A stretch of 64,000 bases of DNA from Pacificibacter marinus. Lineage in GTDB: Bacteria > Pseudomonadota > Alphaproteobacteria > Rhodobacterales > Rhodobacteraceae. The notes under the pieces are model-generated. The model was not told the origin of the DNA, did not search any database, and worked only from the letters and a program-made list of their open reading frames with translations. Position 1 is the first letter of the stretch. Each line of letters opens with the position of its first letter. Below, piece after piece: positions 54,204-63,908 of the stretch. Location of the stretch: positions 62,001 to 126,000 of the forward strand of contig NZ_FNZV01000002.1 of assembly GCF_900109555.1 (NCBI RefSeq). The letters run 5' to 3'. The position numbers and the translations under genes were made by a program.

Positions 54204-55586
54204 TTAACGGTATGTCACGGCTTTGACCGCAGCGACGACTTCGTCGGTGGTGATCAAGGCGTGTTTTTCGAGGTTCGCAGCATAAGGCATTGGTACGTCT
54301 TTACCTGTGCAATTGATCACTGGCGCGTCCAAGTAATCAAACGCACGTTCCATGATTGTCGCAGACAAATGGTTGCCGATTGCGCCCACTGGGAAGCCTT
54401 CTTCGACGGTCACGCAGCGGTTGGTTTTCATCACAGACGTCAGCACCGTGTCATAGTCAATCGGGCGCAAGGTACGCAGATCGATGACTTCGGCTGAGAT
54501 GCCTTCTTCGGCCAATTTGTCAGCCGCTTCCAAAGCATAGGTCATGCCGATGCCGAAAGACACGATGGTGACATCAGAGCCTTCACGCCAGATGCGCGCC
54601 TTGCCGAATGGAATGGTGAAATCGTCCAGAACAGGCACATCGAATGATTTGCCGTACAAGATTTCGTTTTCCAAGAAAATCACAGGGTTGTTGTCGCGGA
54701 TTGCTGTTTTCATCAGACCTTTGGCATCGGCTGCTGAATAAGGCATCGCGACTTTCAAACCGGGAATTTGCGCATACCATGCGGCGAAACAATGCGAGTG
54801 CTGTGCGCCAACGCGAGCCGCAGCGCCGTTTGCACCACGGAACACCATGGGCGCGCCCATTTGACCGCCAGACATGTACAATGTTTTGGCCGCAGAGTTG
54901 ATCAAGTGATCGATCGCTTGCAACGCAAAGTTAAAGGTCATGAATTCAACGATAGGACGCAGGCCGCCGAATGACGCGCCTGTAGCGATGCCGGCAAAGC
55001 CGTGCTCGGTGATCGGTGTGTCGATCACGCGCTTGGCACCAAACTCGTCCAACATGCCTTGGGAGATTTTGTAAGCGCCTTGGTATTCGCCCACTTCTTC
55101 GCCCATCAAGAACACATTTTCGTCGGCACGCATTTCTTCTGACATCGCATCACGGATTGCTTCGCGCACCGTGGTGGATTTCATTTCTGTGCCTTCAGGG
55201 TAGTCCGGTTCAACCGCTTTTGACACGATTGGCGCGGCTGCTTTTGCAGGAACAGATGCCGCTGGTGCATCTTCGACGGCTGCTGGTGCCGCCGCCGCAG
55301 GGGCTGCCGCTGGTTCAGACGCGCTCAGGTTTGATGCGTCTTCGCCTTCTTCAACCAAGATCGCGATGGCAGCGTTTACTTTCACGCCTTCTGTGCCCTC
55401 AGCCACCAGGATTTTGCCCATGATGCCTTCGTCCACAGCTTCGAATTCCATCGTCGCTTTGTCGGTTTCAATTTCAGCGATGATATCGCCTGATTTAACG
55501 GTGTCGCCCTCTTTGACGAGCCATTTTGCAAGTGTGCCTTCTTCCATCGTCGGGGAGAGGGCGGGCATAAGTAGTTCAATTGCCAT
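54204..55586 (-). CDS. pdhB: Pyruvate dehydrogenase E1 beta with N-terminal lipoyl domain
   Basis: 460 residues. An N-terminal lipoyl domain nearly identical to that of E2 (same [17 protein letters not shown] block) is joined by an Ala/Pro linker to the E1-beta transketolase-like domain from about residue 135 ([40 protein letters not shown]-like, [20 protein letters not shown]). Such fusions are typical of alphaproteobacteria. The Pro/Ala linker is about 50 residues. Same operon as E1-alpha and E2, with gaps of 21 and 13 bp. Confidence 0.96.
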   Translation of the reverse strand: MAIELLMPALSPTMEEGTLAKWLVKEGDTVKSGDIIAEIETDKATMEFEAVDEGIMGKILVAEGTEGVKVNAAIAILVEEGEDASNLSASEPAAAPAAAAPAAVEDAPAASVPAKAAAPIVSKAVEPDYPEGTEMKSTTVREAIRDAMSEEMRADENVFLMGEEVGEYQGAYKISQGMLDEFGAKRVIDTPITEHGFAGIATGASFGGLRPIVEFMTFNFALQAIDHLINSAAKTLYMSGGQMGAPMVFRGANGAAARVGAQHSHCFAAWYAQIPGLKVAMPYSAADAKGLMKTAIRDNNPVIFLENEILYGKSFDVPVLDDFTIPFGKARIWREGSDVTIVSFGIGMTYALEAADKLAEEGISAEVIDLRTLRPIDYDTVLTSVMKTNRCVTVEEGFPVGAIGNHLSATIMERAFDYLDAPVINCTGKDVPMPYAANLEKHALITTDEVVAAVKAVTYR

Positions 55587-55607
55587 GAGTGAATTCCTCT
55601 CTCGGGA

Positions 55608-56609
55608 TTAGGCGTAAATGTCTGTCCAAAGCTCTTCCAAAGCGGGCTCTGGGCTTGCTTTGGCGAACTCGGCTGAGGCGTTGACCACAACTTTAATGTC
55701 TTTGTCGATCGCTTTGAGATCTTCTTCTGTGGCGTGGTTGCCAGTCAGCAACAAAGACCGCACAGCTTCAATCGGATCGCGTTCGTCTTTCATTTTCTGC
55801 ACTTCTTCGCGTGAGCGGTATTTGGCAGGATCAGACATAGAGTGACCACGGTAACGGTATGTTTTCACTTCTAAAATGTAGGGGCCTTTGCCCGCACGAC
55901 AATGTGCCACAGCTTTCTCGGACGCTTCTTTCACCGCCAGCACATCCATGCCGTCGACTTCTTCGCCTTTGATGCCGTAAGCCGCGCCGCGTTCCCACAA
56001 GGATGGGGATTTGGTTGAGCGCTGCACTGATGTGCCCATAGCGTATTGGTTGTTTTCGATGACGAAAATCACCGGCAAGTCCCAAAGCTGCGCCATGTTG
56101 TAGGTCTCATAGACCTGACCTTGGTTGGCCGCGCCATCACCAAAGTATGCAAAGGTCACGTTGTCGTTGCCTTTGTATTTGTCGGAAAACGCCAGACCAG
56201 CCCCAAGCGGCACTTGCGCGCCAACGATGCCGTGACCGCCATAGAAATGTTTCTCTTTCGAGAACATGTGCATGGAGCCGCCTTTGCCTTTGGAATAGCC
56301 ACCTTCGCGACCTGTGAGTTCAGCCATCACCCCGTCAGGGTTCATACCACAAGCGAGCATGTGCCCGTGGTCGCGGTAAGATGTGATGCGCTTGTCGCCC
56401 TCTTTGGTCGCGGCTTCAAGCCCGACAACAACGGCTTCTTGGCCGATATACAGGTGACAAAAGCCGCCGATCAGGCCCATGCCGTAAAGTTGACCCGCCT
56501 TTTCTTCAAAACGGCGGATAAGGAGCATGTCCTTGTAATACTTGAGCAACTCGTCTTTTGAAACGTTTGCTGTGCTCGCTGTATTTGCGGTGGTCTTTTT
56601 GGGCGCCAT
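55608..56609 (-). CDS. pdhA: Pyruvate dehydrogenase E1 alpha
   Basis: 333 residues. GDGAANQGQVYETYNMAQLW with the later IENNQYAMGTSVQR forms the thiamine diphosphate motif; RYRGHSMSDPAKYRSREEV is the phosphorylation-loop region. With pdhB it makes the E1 that decarboxylates pyruvate. First gene of the operon; a 10-bp-arm palindrome lies 26 bp upstream of the ATG. Confidence 0.97.
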   Translation of the reverse strand: MAPKKTTANTASTANVSKDELLKYYKDMLLIRRFEEKAGQLYGMGLIGGFCHLYIGQEAVVVGLEAATKEGDKRITSYRDHGHMLACGMNPDGVMAELTGREGGYSKGKGGSMHMFSKEKHFYGGHGIVGAQVPLGAGLAFSDKYKGNDNVTFAYFGDGAANQGQVYETYNMAQLWDLPVIFVIENNQYAMGTSVQRSTKSPSLWERGAAYGIKGEEVDGMDVLAVKEASEKAVAHCRAGKGPYILEVKTYRYRGHSMSDPAKYRSREEVQKMKDERDPIEAVRSLLLTGNHATEEDLKAIDKDIKVVVNASAEFAKASPEPALEELWTDIYA

Positions 56610-56634
56610 TCGGCTTCCTCCTCCAAAGTCGCAG

Positions 56635-56658
56635 ATATAGTTTAGTGTTAAACTATAT
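56635..56658. promoter_or_regulatory. Palindromic operator candidate upstream of pdhA
   Basis: Arms ATATAGTTTA (56635-56644) and TAAACTATAT (56649-56658) are exact reverse complements around GTGT. It is 26-49 bases upstream of the pdhA start, at promoter distance. The binding protein is unknown; a MarR- or GntR-family dimer would fit the symmetry. Confidence 0.6.
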
Positions 56659-56810
56659 TATATAGCACTGCGCGCTCAATTGCACGGATAATTTACCATG
56701 CGTGGCGTGCAGCAGCTATGCGCGGAACGCAAAGCTATGGATTTGATACCATTTTATATGGAATTGGGGTGGTTGCCGAGTGTAAAAATCAGGGCAGTGT
56801 GAGGATTGGG

Positions 56811-56845
56811 TTCGCTAAGAGTGCTCTAGAAACACTCTTAGCGAA
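56811..56845 (-). terminator. Perfect 13-bp hairpin overlapping the ftsB stop
   Basis: TTCGCTAAGAGTG (56811-56823) pairs exactly with CACTCTTAGCGAA (56833-56845) around a 9-base loop. It spans the ftsB stop codon. The run following on the minus strand is not T-rich, so it may act as an mRNA 3' stabiliser or weak terminator before pdhA. Confidence 0.55.
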
Positions 56846-57140
56846 TGACCAACTCATCGGCGCGCACATACCCAAGAACATCTCGAGCTTGTTCGTCGAG
56901 AAGATCGAGGTCCAGATAATCATCCGACATGCGCAACGTTTTATTGCGCATGACTTCAAGATCCGACGCAAGAGTCGCACTTGTCGCTTGTAGGTCTTCA
57001 AGCTCCGCTGCAATTTGAATGCGGCGGAACAGCCCGTACTCACCCTGCACAGAAGCAAAGGTGAAGTAACCGCCCAAAGTGACGATTACGGCTGTATATA
57101 TCAGAACAGCGACAGAGGGACGTTTGCGTTGAGACGCCAT
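56838..57140 (-). CDS. ftsB: FtsB/DivIC-type septum formation initiator
   Basis: 100 residues: cytosolic RKRPSVAVLIYTAVIVTLGG with one membrane helix, then a coiled coil (QIAAELEDLQATSATLASDL) and a DEQARDVLGYVRADELVIR end typical of FtsB. It bridges the divisome proteins FtsL and FtsQ in the periplasm. It sits before pdhA on the same strand, a common Rhodobacteraceae arrangement. Confidence 0.88.
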   Translation of the reverse strand: MASQRKRPSVAVLIYTAVIVTLGGYFTFASVQGEYGLFRRIQIAAELEDLQATSATLASDLEVMRNKTLRMSDDYLDLDLLDEQARDVLGYVRADELVIR

Positions 57141-57326
57141 GATAGGGGTTGCCTGTATTTTCTGCTGCGGCCACCTCTTATGGGCGGTCCGTTGGATGAC
57201 TATGTCATAGGCGAATCGCTTTGTGAATCCCCTTTCGAATCATTAAGCGAAATTTTTCTGATGAGGCCCTGCTTGGGTATTAACCTTTGGAGTCAGTGAT
57301 TTAGGTGTCGACCTTTTAAATGCAAA

Positions 57327-57355
57327 ACGGGCGCAACATTTGGTGTTGCGCCCGT
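57327..57355 (-). terminator. Rho-independent terminator after the aldolase gene
   Basis: Perfect 12-bp stem ACGGGCGCAACA / TGTTGCGCCCGT with a 5-base loop; on the minus strand it is followed by TTTTG, 25 bases beyond the stop. Confidence 0.85.
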
Positions 57356-57379
57356 CTGAAGTCTCTAAATAGAGTATTT

Positions 57380-58273
57380 TTATCCAGCAACCGAAGCTGC
57401 GTGAATTTCTGTCGTTGCTGTGCCAAGTATGGCATCAAAATCGATATCTGCCTGTTTTGCATTCAACCCTTGTATCAAAGCACGAGAAAAAGACGCGATC
57501 ATACCGGTGTTGAGCGCCAATTTTGCGTTGGCCTCTTCCCGCGAATAACCGCCAGACAAAGACACAACTTTCAAAACGCGCGGGTGATCCACCAGCGGTT
57601 TGTAGAAATTGGGCACGGTGGGCAGGGACAGTTTCAGCATCACTTGTTTGCTGTCATCCATCGCATCAAGCTGTGCCATGATTTCATCGCGCAAGATCGC
57701 CTCTGCTTCGGCTTTGTCTGCGATGCTGATGGTCACTTCTGGCTCTAGCATGGGCATAAGACCCGCTTTGATCACCTGAGCGCCGATTTCAAATTGCTGG
57801 GCGACAACTGCTTTGATGCCAACAGGATTTGCCGCATCAATCACAGACCGTTCTTTGGTGCCAAACACGCCCAATGACGCGGCGCGGGCCAAAAGATCGT
57901 CAAGACCCGGCATGGGTTTCATCAATTTGACGCCGTCTTGAGGGTCTTCCAAGCCTTTGTCGATTTTCAAAAACGGCACGATGCCTTTTTCTTGAAACAG
58001 ATATTGTGGTGTCGGTTTGCCATTCACGTCGCGGTCCATTGTCATTTCAAACAAGATCGCGCCGATCACTTTGTCCGAGGTGAATGCAGGCGACATCATG
58101 ATCCGTGACCGCATGGCGTGGATCATGTCGAACATCTCTTGATCGCCGTTGTATTCGTTCGGCTTGATCCCGTATTGCGCCAAAGCTTTCGGGGTGGAGC
58201 CTCCTGATTGATCAAGCGCTGCAATAAAACCTTGTCCGTCACGGATTTTTGCTGTCATTTCTTGGATCGACAT
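57380..58273 (-). CDS. Class I fructose-bisphosphate aldolase
   Basis: 297 residues. GFIAALDQSGGSTPKALAQY at the start, RSRIMMSPAFTSDKVIGAIL, FLKIDKGLEDPQDGVKLMKP and VMLKLSLPTVPNFYKPL (the last with the Schiff-base Lys candidate) are typical of bacterial class I aldolases. It splits fructose 1,6-bisphosphate without metal. Upstream are three CGCTAAC boxes and a 14-bp palindrome, so it is probably under carbon control. Confidence 0.92.
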   Translation of the reverse strand: MSIQEMTAKIRDGQGFIAALDQSGGSTPKALAQYGIKPNEYNGDQEMFDMIHAMRSRIMMSPAFTSDKVIGAILFEMTMDRDVNGKPTPQYLFQEKGIVPFLKIDKGLEDPQDGVKLMKPMPGLDDLLARAASLGVFGTKERSVIDAANPVGIKAVVAQQFEIGAQVIKAGLMPMLEPEVTISIADKAEAEAILRDEIMAQLDAMDDSKQVMLKLSLPTVPNFYKPLVDHPRVLKVVSLSGGYSREEANAKLALNTGMIASFSRALIQGLNAKQADIDFDAILGTATTEIHAASVAG

Positions 58274-58368
58274 GGAAGTTCCTCATTTGATCTGGGCCTC
58301 ACGGGCGAGGCAAGCCATCAGTTTGAGATGTGCGTAACGCGGCTTTTGATGTCCTGCAATTGTGGTCG

Positions 58369-58417
58369 CGCTAACAGGGCAAATGGTTACGCTAACAGTC
58401 GTCTTGTTTGCGCTAAC
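58369..58417 (-). repeat. Three CGCTAAC boxes at exact 21-bp intervals
   Basis: CGCTAAC occurs at 58369-58375, 58390-58396 and 58411-58417, start to start 21 bp (two helix turns), all in the same orientation, 96-144 bp upstream of the aldolase start. The sequence is a half-site of the GTTAGCGCTAAC palindrome bound by LacI-family regulators such as CceR of Rhodobacter sphaeroides. Regulation by such a factor is inferred. Confidence 0.65.
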
Positions 58418-58430
58418 GGTTTGTTGGCAC

Positions 58431-58444
58431 TGTCAAATTTGACA
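58431..58444. promoter_or_regulatory. Perfect 14-bp palindrome TGTCAAATTTGACA
   Basis: Self-complementary over all 14 bases, 14 bp beyond the third CGCTAAC box and about 160 bp upstream of the aldolase start, in the pgk-aldolase gap. Candidate operator; TTGACA inside it can serve as a -35 box in either direction. Confidence 0.5.
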
Positions 58445-58491
58445 CTCTTTTGGGCCAGTATGCGCGGGCTGAGTCACAGGGTGAGTCGCAC

Positions 58492-58522
58492 GAACACCCG
58501 CGCTCTCACGAGGCGGGTGTTC
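58492..58522. terminator. Probable terminator hairpin after pgk
   Basis: Perfect 10-bp stem GAACACCCGC / GCGGGTGTTC with an 11-base loop, 50 bases beyond the pgk stop. The T-rich side (TGTCTTT) faces right, so the direction is not certain. Confidence 0.55.
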
Positions 58523-58571
58523 TGTCTTTATCGATCTATTTTGGTGTTGTCTGGCTGGTGTTATCGGGCGT

Positions 58572-59747
58572 CTACCCGAGCGCTTCAACACCTGGAAGAA
58601 CTTTGCCTTCCATCCATTCCAAAAACGCGCCGCCTGCGGTGGAAATATAGGTGAATTTGTCTGCGGCCCCTGCGGCATTCACCGCTGCAACAGTATCGCC
58701 ACCACCCGCGACAGAAATCAATTTTCCCGCCTCGGTTTGCGCGGCAATTTGCGCCAACATCGCAAAGGTGCCAGTGCCAAAGGGCTCAAGTTCGAACACA
58801 CCAAGCGGTCCGTTCATGATCAGAGTTTTCGCCTCTGAGATGACCGTATTGATCCGCGCCACGGACGCAGGGCCTGCATCGAAAATCATCGCATCTGCAG
58901 GGCAGGCATCGACGTTCACCGTTTCATGTTTGGTGTTGGCGGCAAATTCCCAAGCAATCACCACATCGGTCGGCAGAATGATTTCACACCCTGCTTCGCC
59001 CGCTTTTTTCAAGATGTCACGCGCAGTGTCGGCCAGATCGTGTTCGCACAGCGATTTGCCAACATCGATGCCTTGCGCTGCCAAAAACGTGTTGGCCATG
59101 CCGCCACCAATCACAAGGTAATCGACTTTACGCACAAGGTTTCCCAAAAGCTCCAGTTTGGTCGACACTTTCGCGCCGCCCACAACCGCAACAACAGGGC
59201 GTTCAGGGCGCGCCAATGCGGCTTCCAATGCGGACAATTCAGCTTGCATCAAACGGCCAGCGCAGGATGGCAAAAGCTTGGCCACGCCAGTGGTCGACGC
59301 ATGGGCGCGGTGCGCTGCAGAAAACGCGTCGTTGCAAAAAATGTCGCCCAACGAGGCTAAAAACTGCGCCATACGTGGGTCATTGTCGGTTTCCATCGCG
59401 GTAAAGCGGGTGTTTTCCACCAAAACCACAGAACCGGCTGGCAAAGCATCCAGGGCTTCGCGGGTTGGTTTTTCAATGAATGTCACATCGCGCCCAAGTG
59501 TTTGGGTCACGGCAGGCATAATGTGCGACAGCGACAGTTCGGCGACATATTCCCCTTTGGGGCGACCAAAATGCGCGAGCATCACAGGAATGCCGCCTTT
59601 GGCGATGATGTCATCGATTGTCGGCTTAATGCGCTCAATGCGGGTGGCGTCTGTGACGCGGCCATTTTCCATGGGCACATTGATGTCCACACGCGTGAGA
59701 ACAATCTTGCCGCCTAAATCCATGTCGTCGAGCGTTTTCCAAGCCAT
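58572..59747 (-). CDS. pgk: Phosphoglycerate kinase
   Basis: 391 residues from the ATG at 59747 ([20 protein letters not shown]). [13 protein letters not shown] is the substrate loop, [18 protein letters not shown] the N-terminal domain, [18 protein letters not shown] and [20 protein letters not shown] the C-terminal nucleotide site. Interconverts 1,3-bisphosphoglycerate and 3-phosphoglycerate. The open frame extends 50 codons upstream without family similarity. Confidence 0.96.
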   Translation of the reverse strand: MAWKTLDDMDLGGKIVLTRVDINVPMENGRVTDATRIERIKPTIDDIIAKGGIPVMLAHFGRPKGEYVAELSLSHIMPAVTQTLGRDVTFIEKPTREALDALPAGSVVLVENTRFTAMETDNDPRMAQFLASLGDIFCNDAFSAAHRAHASTTGVAKLLPSCAGRLMQAELSALEAALARPERPVVAVVGGAKVSTKLELLGNLVRKVDYLVIGGGMANTFLAAQGIDVGKSLCEHDLADTARDILKKAGEAGCEIILPTDVVIAWEFAANTKHETVNVDACPADAMIFDAGPASVARINTVISEAKTLIMNGPLGVFELEPFGTGTFAMLAQIAAQTEAGKLISVAGGGDTVAAVNAAGAADKFTYISTAGGAFLEWMEGKVLPGVEALG

Positions 59748-59928
59748 GAGGGTATCCTTACAGGGTCTATTGGATGAATTTCCCCTTGTTTGCCCGCCCA
59801 TGTCGTCCGCGTCAATGGTCACATCTTTGGCAGGGGGACGCCTAAGGTGAAACTTGCTCTTTCCCTTGGCGTCTTTGCACCTTAGATTGCGCGCCAAACA
59901 GACCTATTTTTAGACAAGGAACGACACC

Positions 59929-60435
59929 ATGGCCGATATCAAAGATCCAGAAAACACAATCCTGATTGAGCTTGAGCATGGCCAAGTTGTGATCGAACTT
60001 TTGCCAGACGTTGCGCCGCAACACTGCGCACGTATGAAAGAGCTTGCACGCTCAGGCGCTTATGACGGCGTTGTCTTTCACCGCGTGATCGATGGCTTTA
60101 TGGCGCAAACTGGCGATGTTCAGTTTGGCAACCAAAACAAAGATTTCGAAATTCGCCGCGCCGGCACAGGCAGCTCTGATTTGCCAGACGTTCCTGCGGA
60201 ATTTTCCAGCTTGCCACATGATCGCGGCACACTTGGTGCAGCGCGTTCACAAAACCCAGACTCTGCCAACTCGCAGTTTTTCATCAACTTTTCCGACAAC
60301 CACTTCCTGAACAACCAGTACACAGTCTACGGGCGCGTGATCTCTGGCATGGAAGCTGTCGACAAAGTGACACGCGGCGAGCCAGCACAATACCCTGACT
60401 GCATGATTTCAATGAAAGTGGCGGCTGATGCTTAA
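59929..60435 (+). CDS. Cytosolic cyclophilin-type peptidyl-prolyl isomerase
   Basis: 168 residues without signal peptide. FHRVIDGFMAQTGDVQFGNQ has the catalytic Arg, RSQNPDSANSQFFINFSDNH the substrate groove and NQYTVYGRVISGMEAVDKV the end of the barrel. Catalyses proline cis-trans isomerisation. It overlaps the exported paralogue by 8 bp, so the two are translated together. Confidence 0.94.
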   Translation: MADIKDPENTILIELEHGQVVIELLPDVAPQHCARMKELARSGAYDGVVFHRVIDGFMAQTGDVQFGNQNKDFEIRRAGTGSSDLPDVPAEFSSLPHDRGTLGAARSQNPDSANSQFFINFSDNHFLNNQYTVYGRVISGMEAVDKVTRGEPAQYPDCMISMKVAADA

Positions 60436-60988
60436 ATCAACCCTAACAGCTTTGGCTGTGCTCGCATCAGCACCAGCCTTTGCCAGCGGGCTTGATATCA
60501 CCGTTGCAGGGGACGCCAACGGCGTGATCCACATTGATTTGCTCGACGATGTGGCCCCAGGTCACGTGGCGCATATCACCACATTGGCGACTGAAGGCGC
60601 ATACGACAACGTGGTGTTCCACCGTGTTATCGATGGTTTCATGGCGCAAACGGGTGATGTCGAATTCGGCAAAATGGGCAGCGATGCCTTTTCAATGCAA
60701 GCCGCTGGTCGTGGTGGGTCTGAGTACCCTGATCTGAAAGCTGAGTTTTCAGATGAGAATTTCGATACAGGCGTTGTCGGAATGGCGCGGTCGCAAAGCC
60801 CAGATTCCGCCAACTCGCAGTTCTTTATCATGTTCGCACCTGCGCCACATCTGAACGGGCAATACACCGTTGTAGGCCGTGTGACTGAGGGCATGGATAT
60901 CGTCAATGCGATCAAAAAGGGCACTGGCCCGAACGGCTCTGTGATTGGTGAACCTGATAAAATGGTCTCTGTGACTGTCACCGACTAA
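60428..60988 (+). CDS. Periplasmic cyclophilin-type peptidyl-prolyl isomerase
   Basis: 186 residues with a signal peptide (MLKSTLTALAVLASAPAFAS). The mature domain repeats the same blocks as the upstream gene, FHRVIDGFMAQTGDVEFGKM and RSQSPDSANSQFFIMFAPAP, so the pair looks like a tandem duplication with one copy exported. Ends before a terminator at 61015-61042. Confidence 0.93.
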   Translation: MLKSTLTALAVLASAPAFASGLDITVAGDANGVIHIDLLDDVAPGHVAHITTLATEGAYDNVVFHRVIDGFMAQTGDVEFGKMGSDAFSMQAAGRGGSEYPDLKAEFSDENFDTGVVGMARSQSPDSANSQFFIMFAPAPHLNGQYTVVGRVTEGMDIVNAIKKGTGPNGSVIGEPDKMVSVTVTD

Positions 60989-61014
60989 GTCGATTTGCCA
61001 TAGATTTTTTGCTC

Positions 61015-61042
61015 AAGGCCTCGCAGTTTGCGGGGCCTTTTG
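61015..61042 (+). terminator. Rho-independent terminator after the cyclophilin pair
   Basis: AAGGCCTCGC, loop AGTTT, GCGGGGCCTT (one G-T pair) then TTGCG, 26 bases after the stop. Confidence 0.8.
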
Positions 61043-61082
61043 CGTTTGAAGGGCATAAGCTTTGTTTGCGTTATTTGAATGC

Positions 61083-61112
61083 AAAAAGGGACCGCAAATG
61101 CAGCCCCTTTTC
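61083..61112 (-). terminator. Possible terminator after tyrS
   Basis: On the minus strand AAAAGGGG.CTGC, ATTT, GCGGTCCCTTTTT: an imperfect stem followed by a T-run, 22 bases beyond the tyrS stop. Confidence 0.5.
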
Positions 61113-61133
61113 GTTTATGTCTGCTCAGTTTTG

Positions 61134-62384
61134 TTACTTTAGCACAATCAAAGCATGACGTTTTTTGCCCGCTGACAGTTTCATTGGGGTGGCCAAATCC
61201 GCAGCCGTTACCAAAAATCCAGCATCTTTGTGGTCCGCGTCATTCACTTTCGCACCGTTATCGGCAAAAAGGCGTTTTGCTTCTTTACCTGTGCCAGACA
61301 GACCTGCCCGTACGAAAAGCTGCACGATAGAAATGCCATCGCCAATATCATCGGCGGTGAGTTCCAGCGTTGGCAGGTCATCGCCTGTGCCGCCTTTTTC
61401 AAACACTTCATGGGCGGTTTTCTCAGCCGCTTCAGCTGCCGCACGTCCGTGCAAAAGCGCTGTGACTTCATTGGCCAAAATGATTTTGGCCTCATTGATG
61501 TCAGAGCCTTCCAGCGCGCCCAAACGATCACATTCCTCGACGGTCAACTCTGTGTAGAGCTTCAAGAAACGCCCCGTGTCTGCATCTGTGGTGTTGCGCC
61601 AGAACTGCCAGAACTCATAAGAACTGAGCATTTCCTCGTTCAACCAAATCGCGCCGCCTTGGGATTTGCCCATCTTTTTACCATCAGATGTGGTCAGCAA
61701 AGGCGAGGTCAGGCCATAGATTTCGTGGTCCAAAACGCGGCGCGTCAGGTCGATACCGTTGATGATATTGCCCCATTGATCCGACCCGCCCATTTGCAAC
61801 ACACAGCCGTACCTACGGTTGAGTTCCAAAAAGTCGTAAGCCTGCAAAATCATGTAGTTAAACTCAAGGAACGACAACGATTGCTCGCGATCCAGCCGTG
61901 ATTTCACGCTTTCAAACGACAACATCCGGTTGACCGAGAAATGCTTGCCGATGTCGCGCAGAAACTCAAGATAGTTCAACCCATCCAGCCATTCTGCGTT
62001 GTTCAACATCTTCGCGCCTGTGGGCGTGTCATCATAAGACAGGTATTTTGCAAAGACCTTTTGCATCCCGTTGATGTTTTCGTTGATCTTTGCGTCAGTC
62101 AAAAGCGGACGCTCATCGGCGCGAAAGCTTGGGTCACCCACTTTAGTGGTGCCGCCCCCCATCAAGGTGATCGGTTGGTGGCCCGTTTTTTGCAACCAAC
62201 GTAGCATCATGATGTTCAGCAAATGCCCAACATGCAATGACGCTGCTGTGGCGTCATAGCCTATATAGGTTGAAACAACACCTTTGCTCAGGGCTTCATC
62301 AAGGCCTTGATAGTCCGTGCAATCGGCCAGAAAGCCGCGCTCGATCATCACTGCCATAAAGTCTGATTTTGGGTGGTATGTCAT
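61134..62384 (-). CDS. tyrS: Tyrosyl-tRNA synthetase
   Basis: 416 residues. The class I HIGH motif appears as [20 protein letters not shown] and KMSKS as [30 protein letters not shown] lies between. The C-terminal 80 residues form an S4 RNA-binding domain ([20 protein letters not shown]). Charges tRNA-Tyr. It is divergent from anmK with 70 bp between the start codons. Confidence 0.96.
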   Translation of the reverse strand: MTYHPKSDFMAVMIERGFLADCTDYQGLDEALSKGVVSTYIGYDATAASLHVGHLLNIMMLRWLQKTGHQPITLMGGGTTKVGDPSFRADERPLLTDAKINENINGMQKVFAKYLSYDDTPTGAKMLNNAEWLDGLNYLEFLRDIGKHFSVNRMLSFESVKSRLDREQSLSFLEFNYMILQAYDFLELNRRYGCVLQMGGSDQWGNIINGIDLTRRVLDHEIYGLTSPLLTTSDGKKMGKSQGGAIWLNEEMLSSYEFWQFWRNTTDADTGRFLKLYTELTVEECDRLGALEGSDINEAKIILANEVTALLHGRAAAEAAEKTAHEVFEKGGTGDDLPTLELTADDIGDGISIVQLFVRAGLSGTGKEAKRLFADNGAKVNDADHKDAGFLVTAADLATPMKLSAGKKRHALIVLK

Positions 62385-62454
62385 TGCTCATTATCCATTT
62401 GTAGGGCGTGCGATGCCTGATATATCTGGCCAAACGCCAAAGGGAAAGAGTGTC

Positions 62455-63549
62455 ATGTCAGCGAAAAACAAAGCTACGCCGATTTGGGTCGCGGGTTGCA
62501 TGTCTGGCACGTCTTTGGACGGGGTCGATGTGGCGCTTTTGCACACAGATGGCGAGACCATTTTTGACTTTGGCGACAGTTATTTCCGCGCCTATTCTAA
62601 ATCTGAACAAGCCCTTTTACGGTCGCAATTGGGGCTTTGGGCCGCATCCGAGGCTGCGGTTGAATTGATCGAAACGGCGCACTCTGAAGCATTGTCACAG
62701 GTGCAAGGGTTTGAAATGGTTGGGTTTCACGGGCAAACTTTTGCTCATGATCCCCAAGGGCTTGGTACATATCAAGCGGGCGATGGCGGGGTCTTGGCGC
62801 AGATCACGGGCAAGCCTGTGGTTTGGGACTTTCGCTCGAACGATGTGAAAATGGGCGGGCAGGGTGCGCCGCTTGCACCGTTTTTCCACCACGCTTGTGC
62901 GCGCTATATCAAAGCGACTGAGCCTGTTGTTTTTTTGAACCTTGGCGGTGTTGGCAATCTGACGTGGGTTGATCCCTTGATCGAAAATCCCGCCGATACG
63001 GGCGCTTTGCTGGCATTTGACACAGGGCCTGCGAATGCGCCGATCAACGATCTGATGCAGACACGGTTGGGCAAATCATACGATGAAAATGGCGATTTGG
63101 CCGCGACAGGTCAAGTGGATGCAGCCCTTTTGGGTCAGTTCATGCGTCACTCTTATTTTTTGAAAATGCCACCTAAGTCGCTTGATCGAAACGATTTTCA
63201 CGATGTCTTAGCGCAGGTCGCGCATCTAAACGACGCCGATGCTGCAGCCACTTTAACGGCTATGGCGGCCGCATCTGTGGCGCAAGGGATGGAGCATTGC
63301 CCCCGCCCGCCTGCACGGGTGCTGGTCTGTGGTGGCGGCAGCAAAAACGCGACACTGATGGCGATGATCGCCGCTGGCGTGGATTGCCCCGTTGTGCCGA
63401 TCGAGACGGTCGGTTTGGACGGCGACATGTTGGAAGCCCAAGCCTTTGCCTACCTCGCCATGCGCGTCACCCGTGGCCTGCCAACGTCGTGCCCGACGAC
63501 CACAGGCGTCGCGGCTGCGATTGGGGGCGGGCGGGTGTCGCGGGGGTGA
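62455..63549 (+). CDS. anmK: Anhydro-N-acetylmuramic acid kinase
   Basis: 364 residues from the ATG at 62455, preceded by [31 protein letters not shown] is the family signature (ATP loop), [20 protein letters not shown] and [14 protein letters not shown] follow, and [19 protein letters not shown] is the second phosphate-binding site. Phosphorylates anhydroMurNAc during cell-wall recycling. An ATG at 62413 in the same frame lacks a ribosome-binding site. Confidence 0.94.
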   Translation: MSAKNKATPIWVAGCMSGTSLDGVDVALLHTDGETIFDFGDSYFRAYSKSEQALLRSQLGLWAASEAAVELIETAHSEALSQVQGFEMVGFHGQTFAHDPQGLGTYQAGDGGVLAQITGKPVVWDFRSNDVKMGGQGAPLAPFFHHACARYIKATEPVVFLNLGGVGNLTWVDPLIENPADTGALLAFDTGPANAPINDLMQTRLGKSYDENGDLAATGQVDAALLGQFMRHSYFLKMPPKSLDRNDFHDVLAQVAHLNDADAAATLTAMAAASVAQGMEHCPRPPARVLVCGGGSKNATLMAMIAAGVDCPVVPIETVGLDGDMLEAQAFAYLAMRVTRGLPTSCPTTTGVAAAIGGGRVSRG

Positions 63550-63908
63550 CAAGGGTGAGCTAGAGGTGAGTGTGACCCGTAGGTTGAATTTTCGCTTGAG
63601 GCGAAGAGATTACAAATCATTAGGGCCCTAATAAATAGGCCGTTCTAGGCATCAAGCTTGGCTGTAAGCCTCCAAGCTATGAGAGCATTGAAATGAAGCG
63701 AGGCCAGCGTTTCGTAAATTAGGCTGTTATATGGTCCGTTGCTCGCGATTAGACCTGACTGTTTATGTGAGATTTGCATCTTTTGATGATGATCTTACGA
63801 ATGCAGGTATTTTTTCTAATAAAAAGCCCCACCAAATTGGCGGGGCTTTCGTAATTTAGTCATTCGACCTCAGCATGGCACCAATAATGCCCGCCGCGGC
63901 TCGCGGCC
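63550..63908. other. Intergenic region between anmK and enolase
   Basis: About 360 bases between convergent genes. It contains a perfect 12-bp palindrome TTAGGGCCCTAA at 63620-63631 and the enolase terminator at 63821-63851. No gene or RNA was recognised in the remainder. Confidence 0.5.
63821..63851. terminator. Terminator between anmK and enolase
   Basis: AAAAAGCCCC, ACCAAATTGGC, GGGGCTTTC. An 8-bp GC-rich stem flanked by A-run and T-run, 58 bases beyond the enolase stop; it could serve both convergent genes. Confidence 0.75.
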
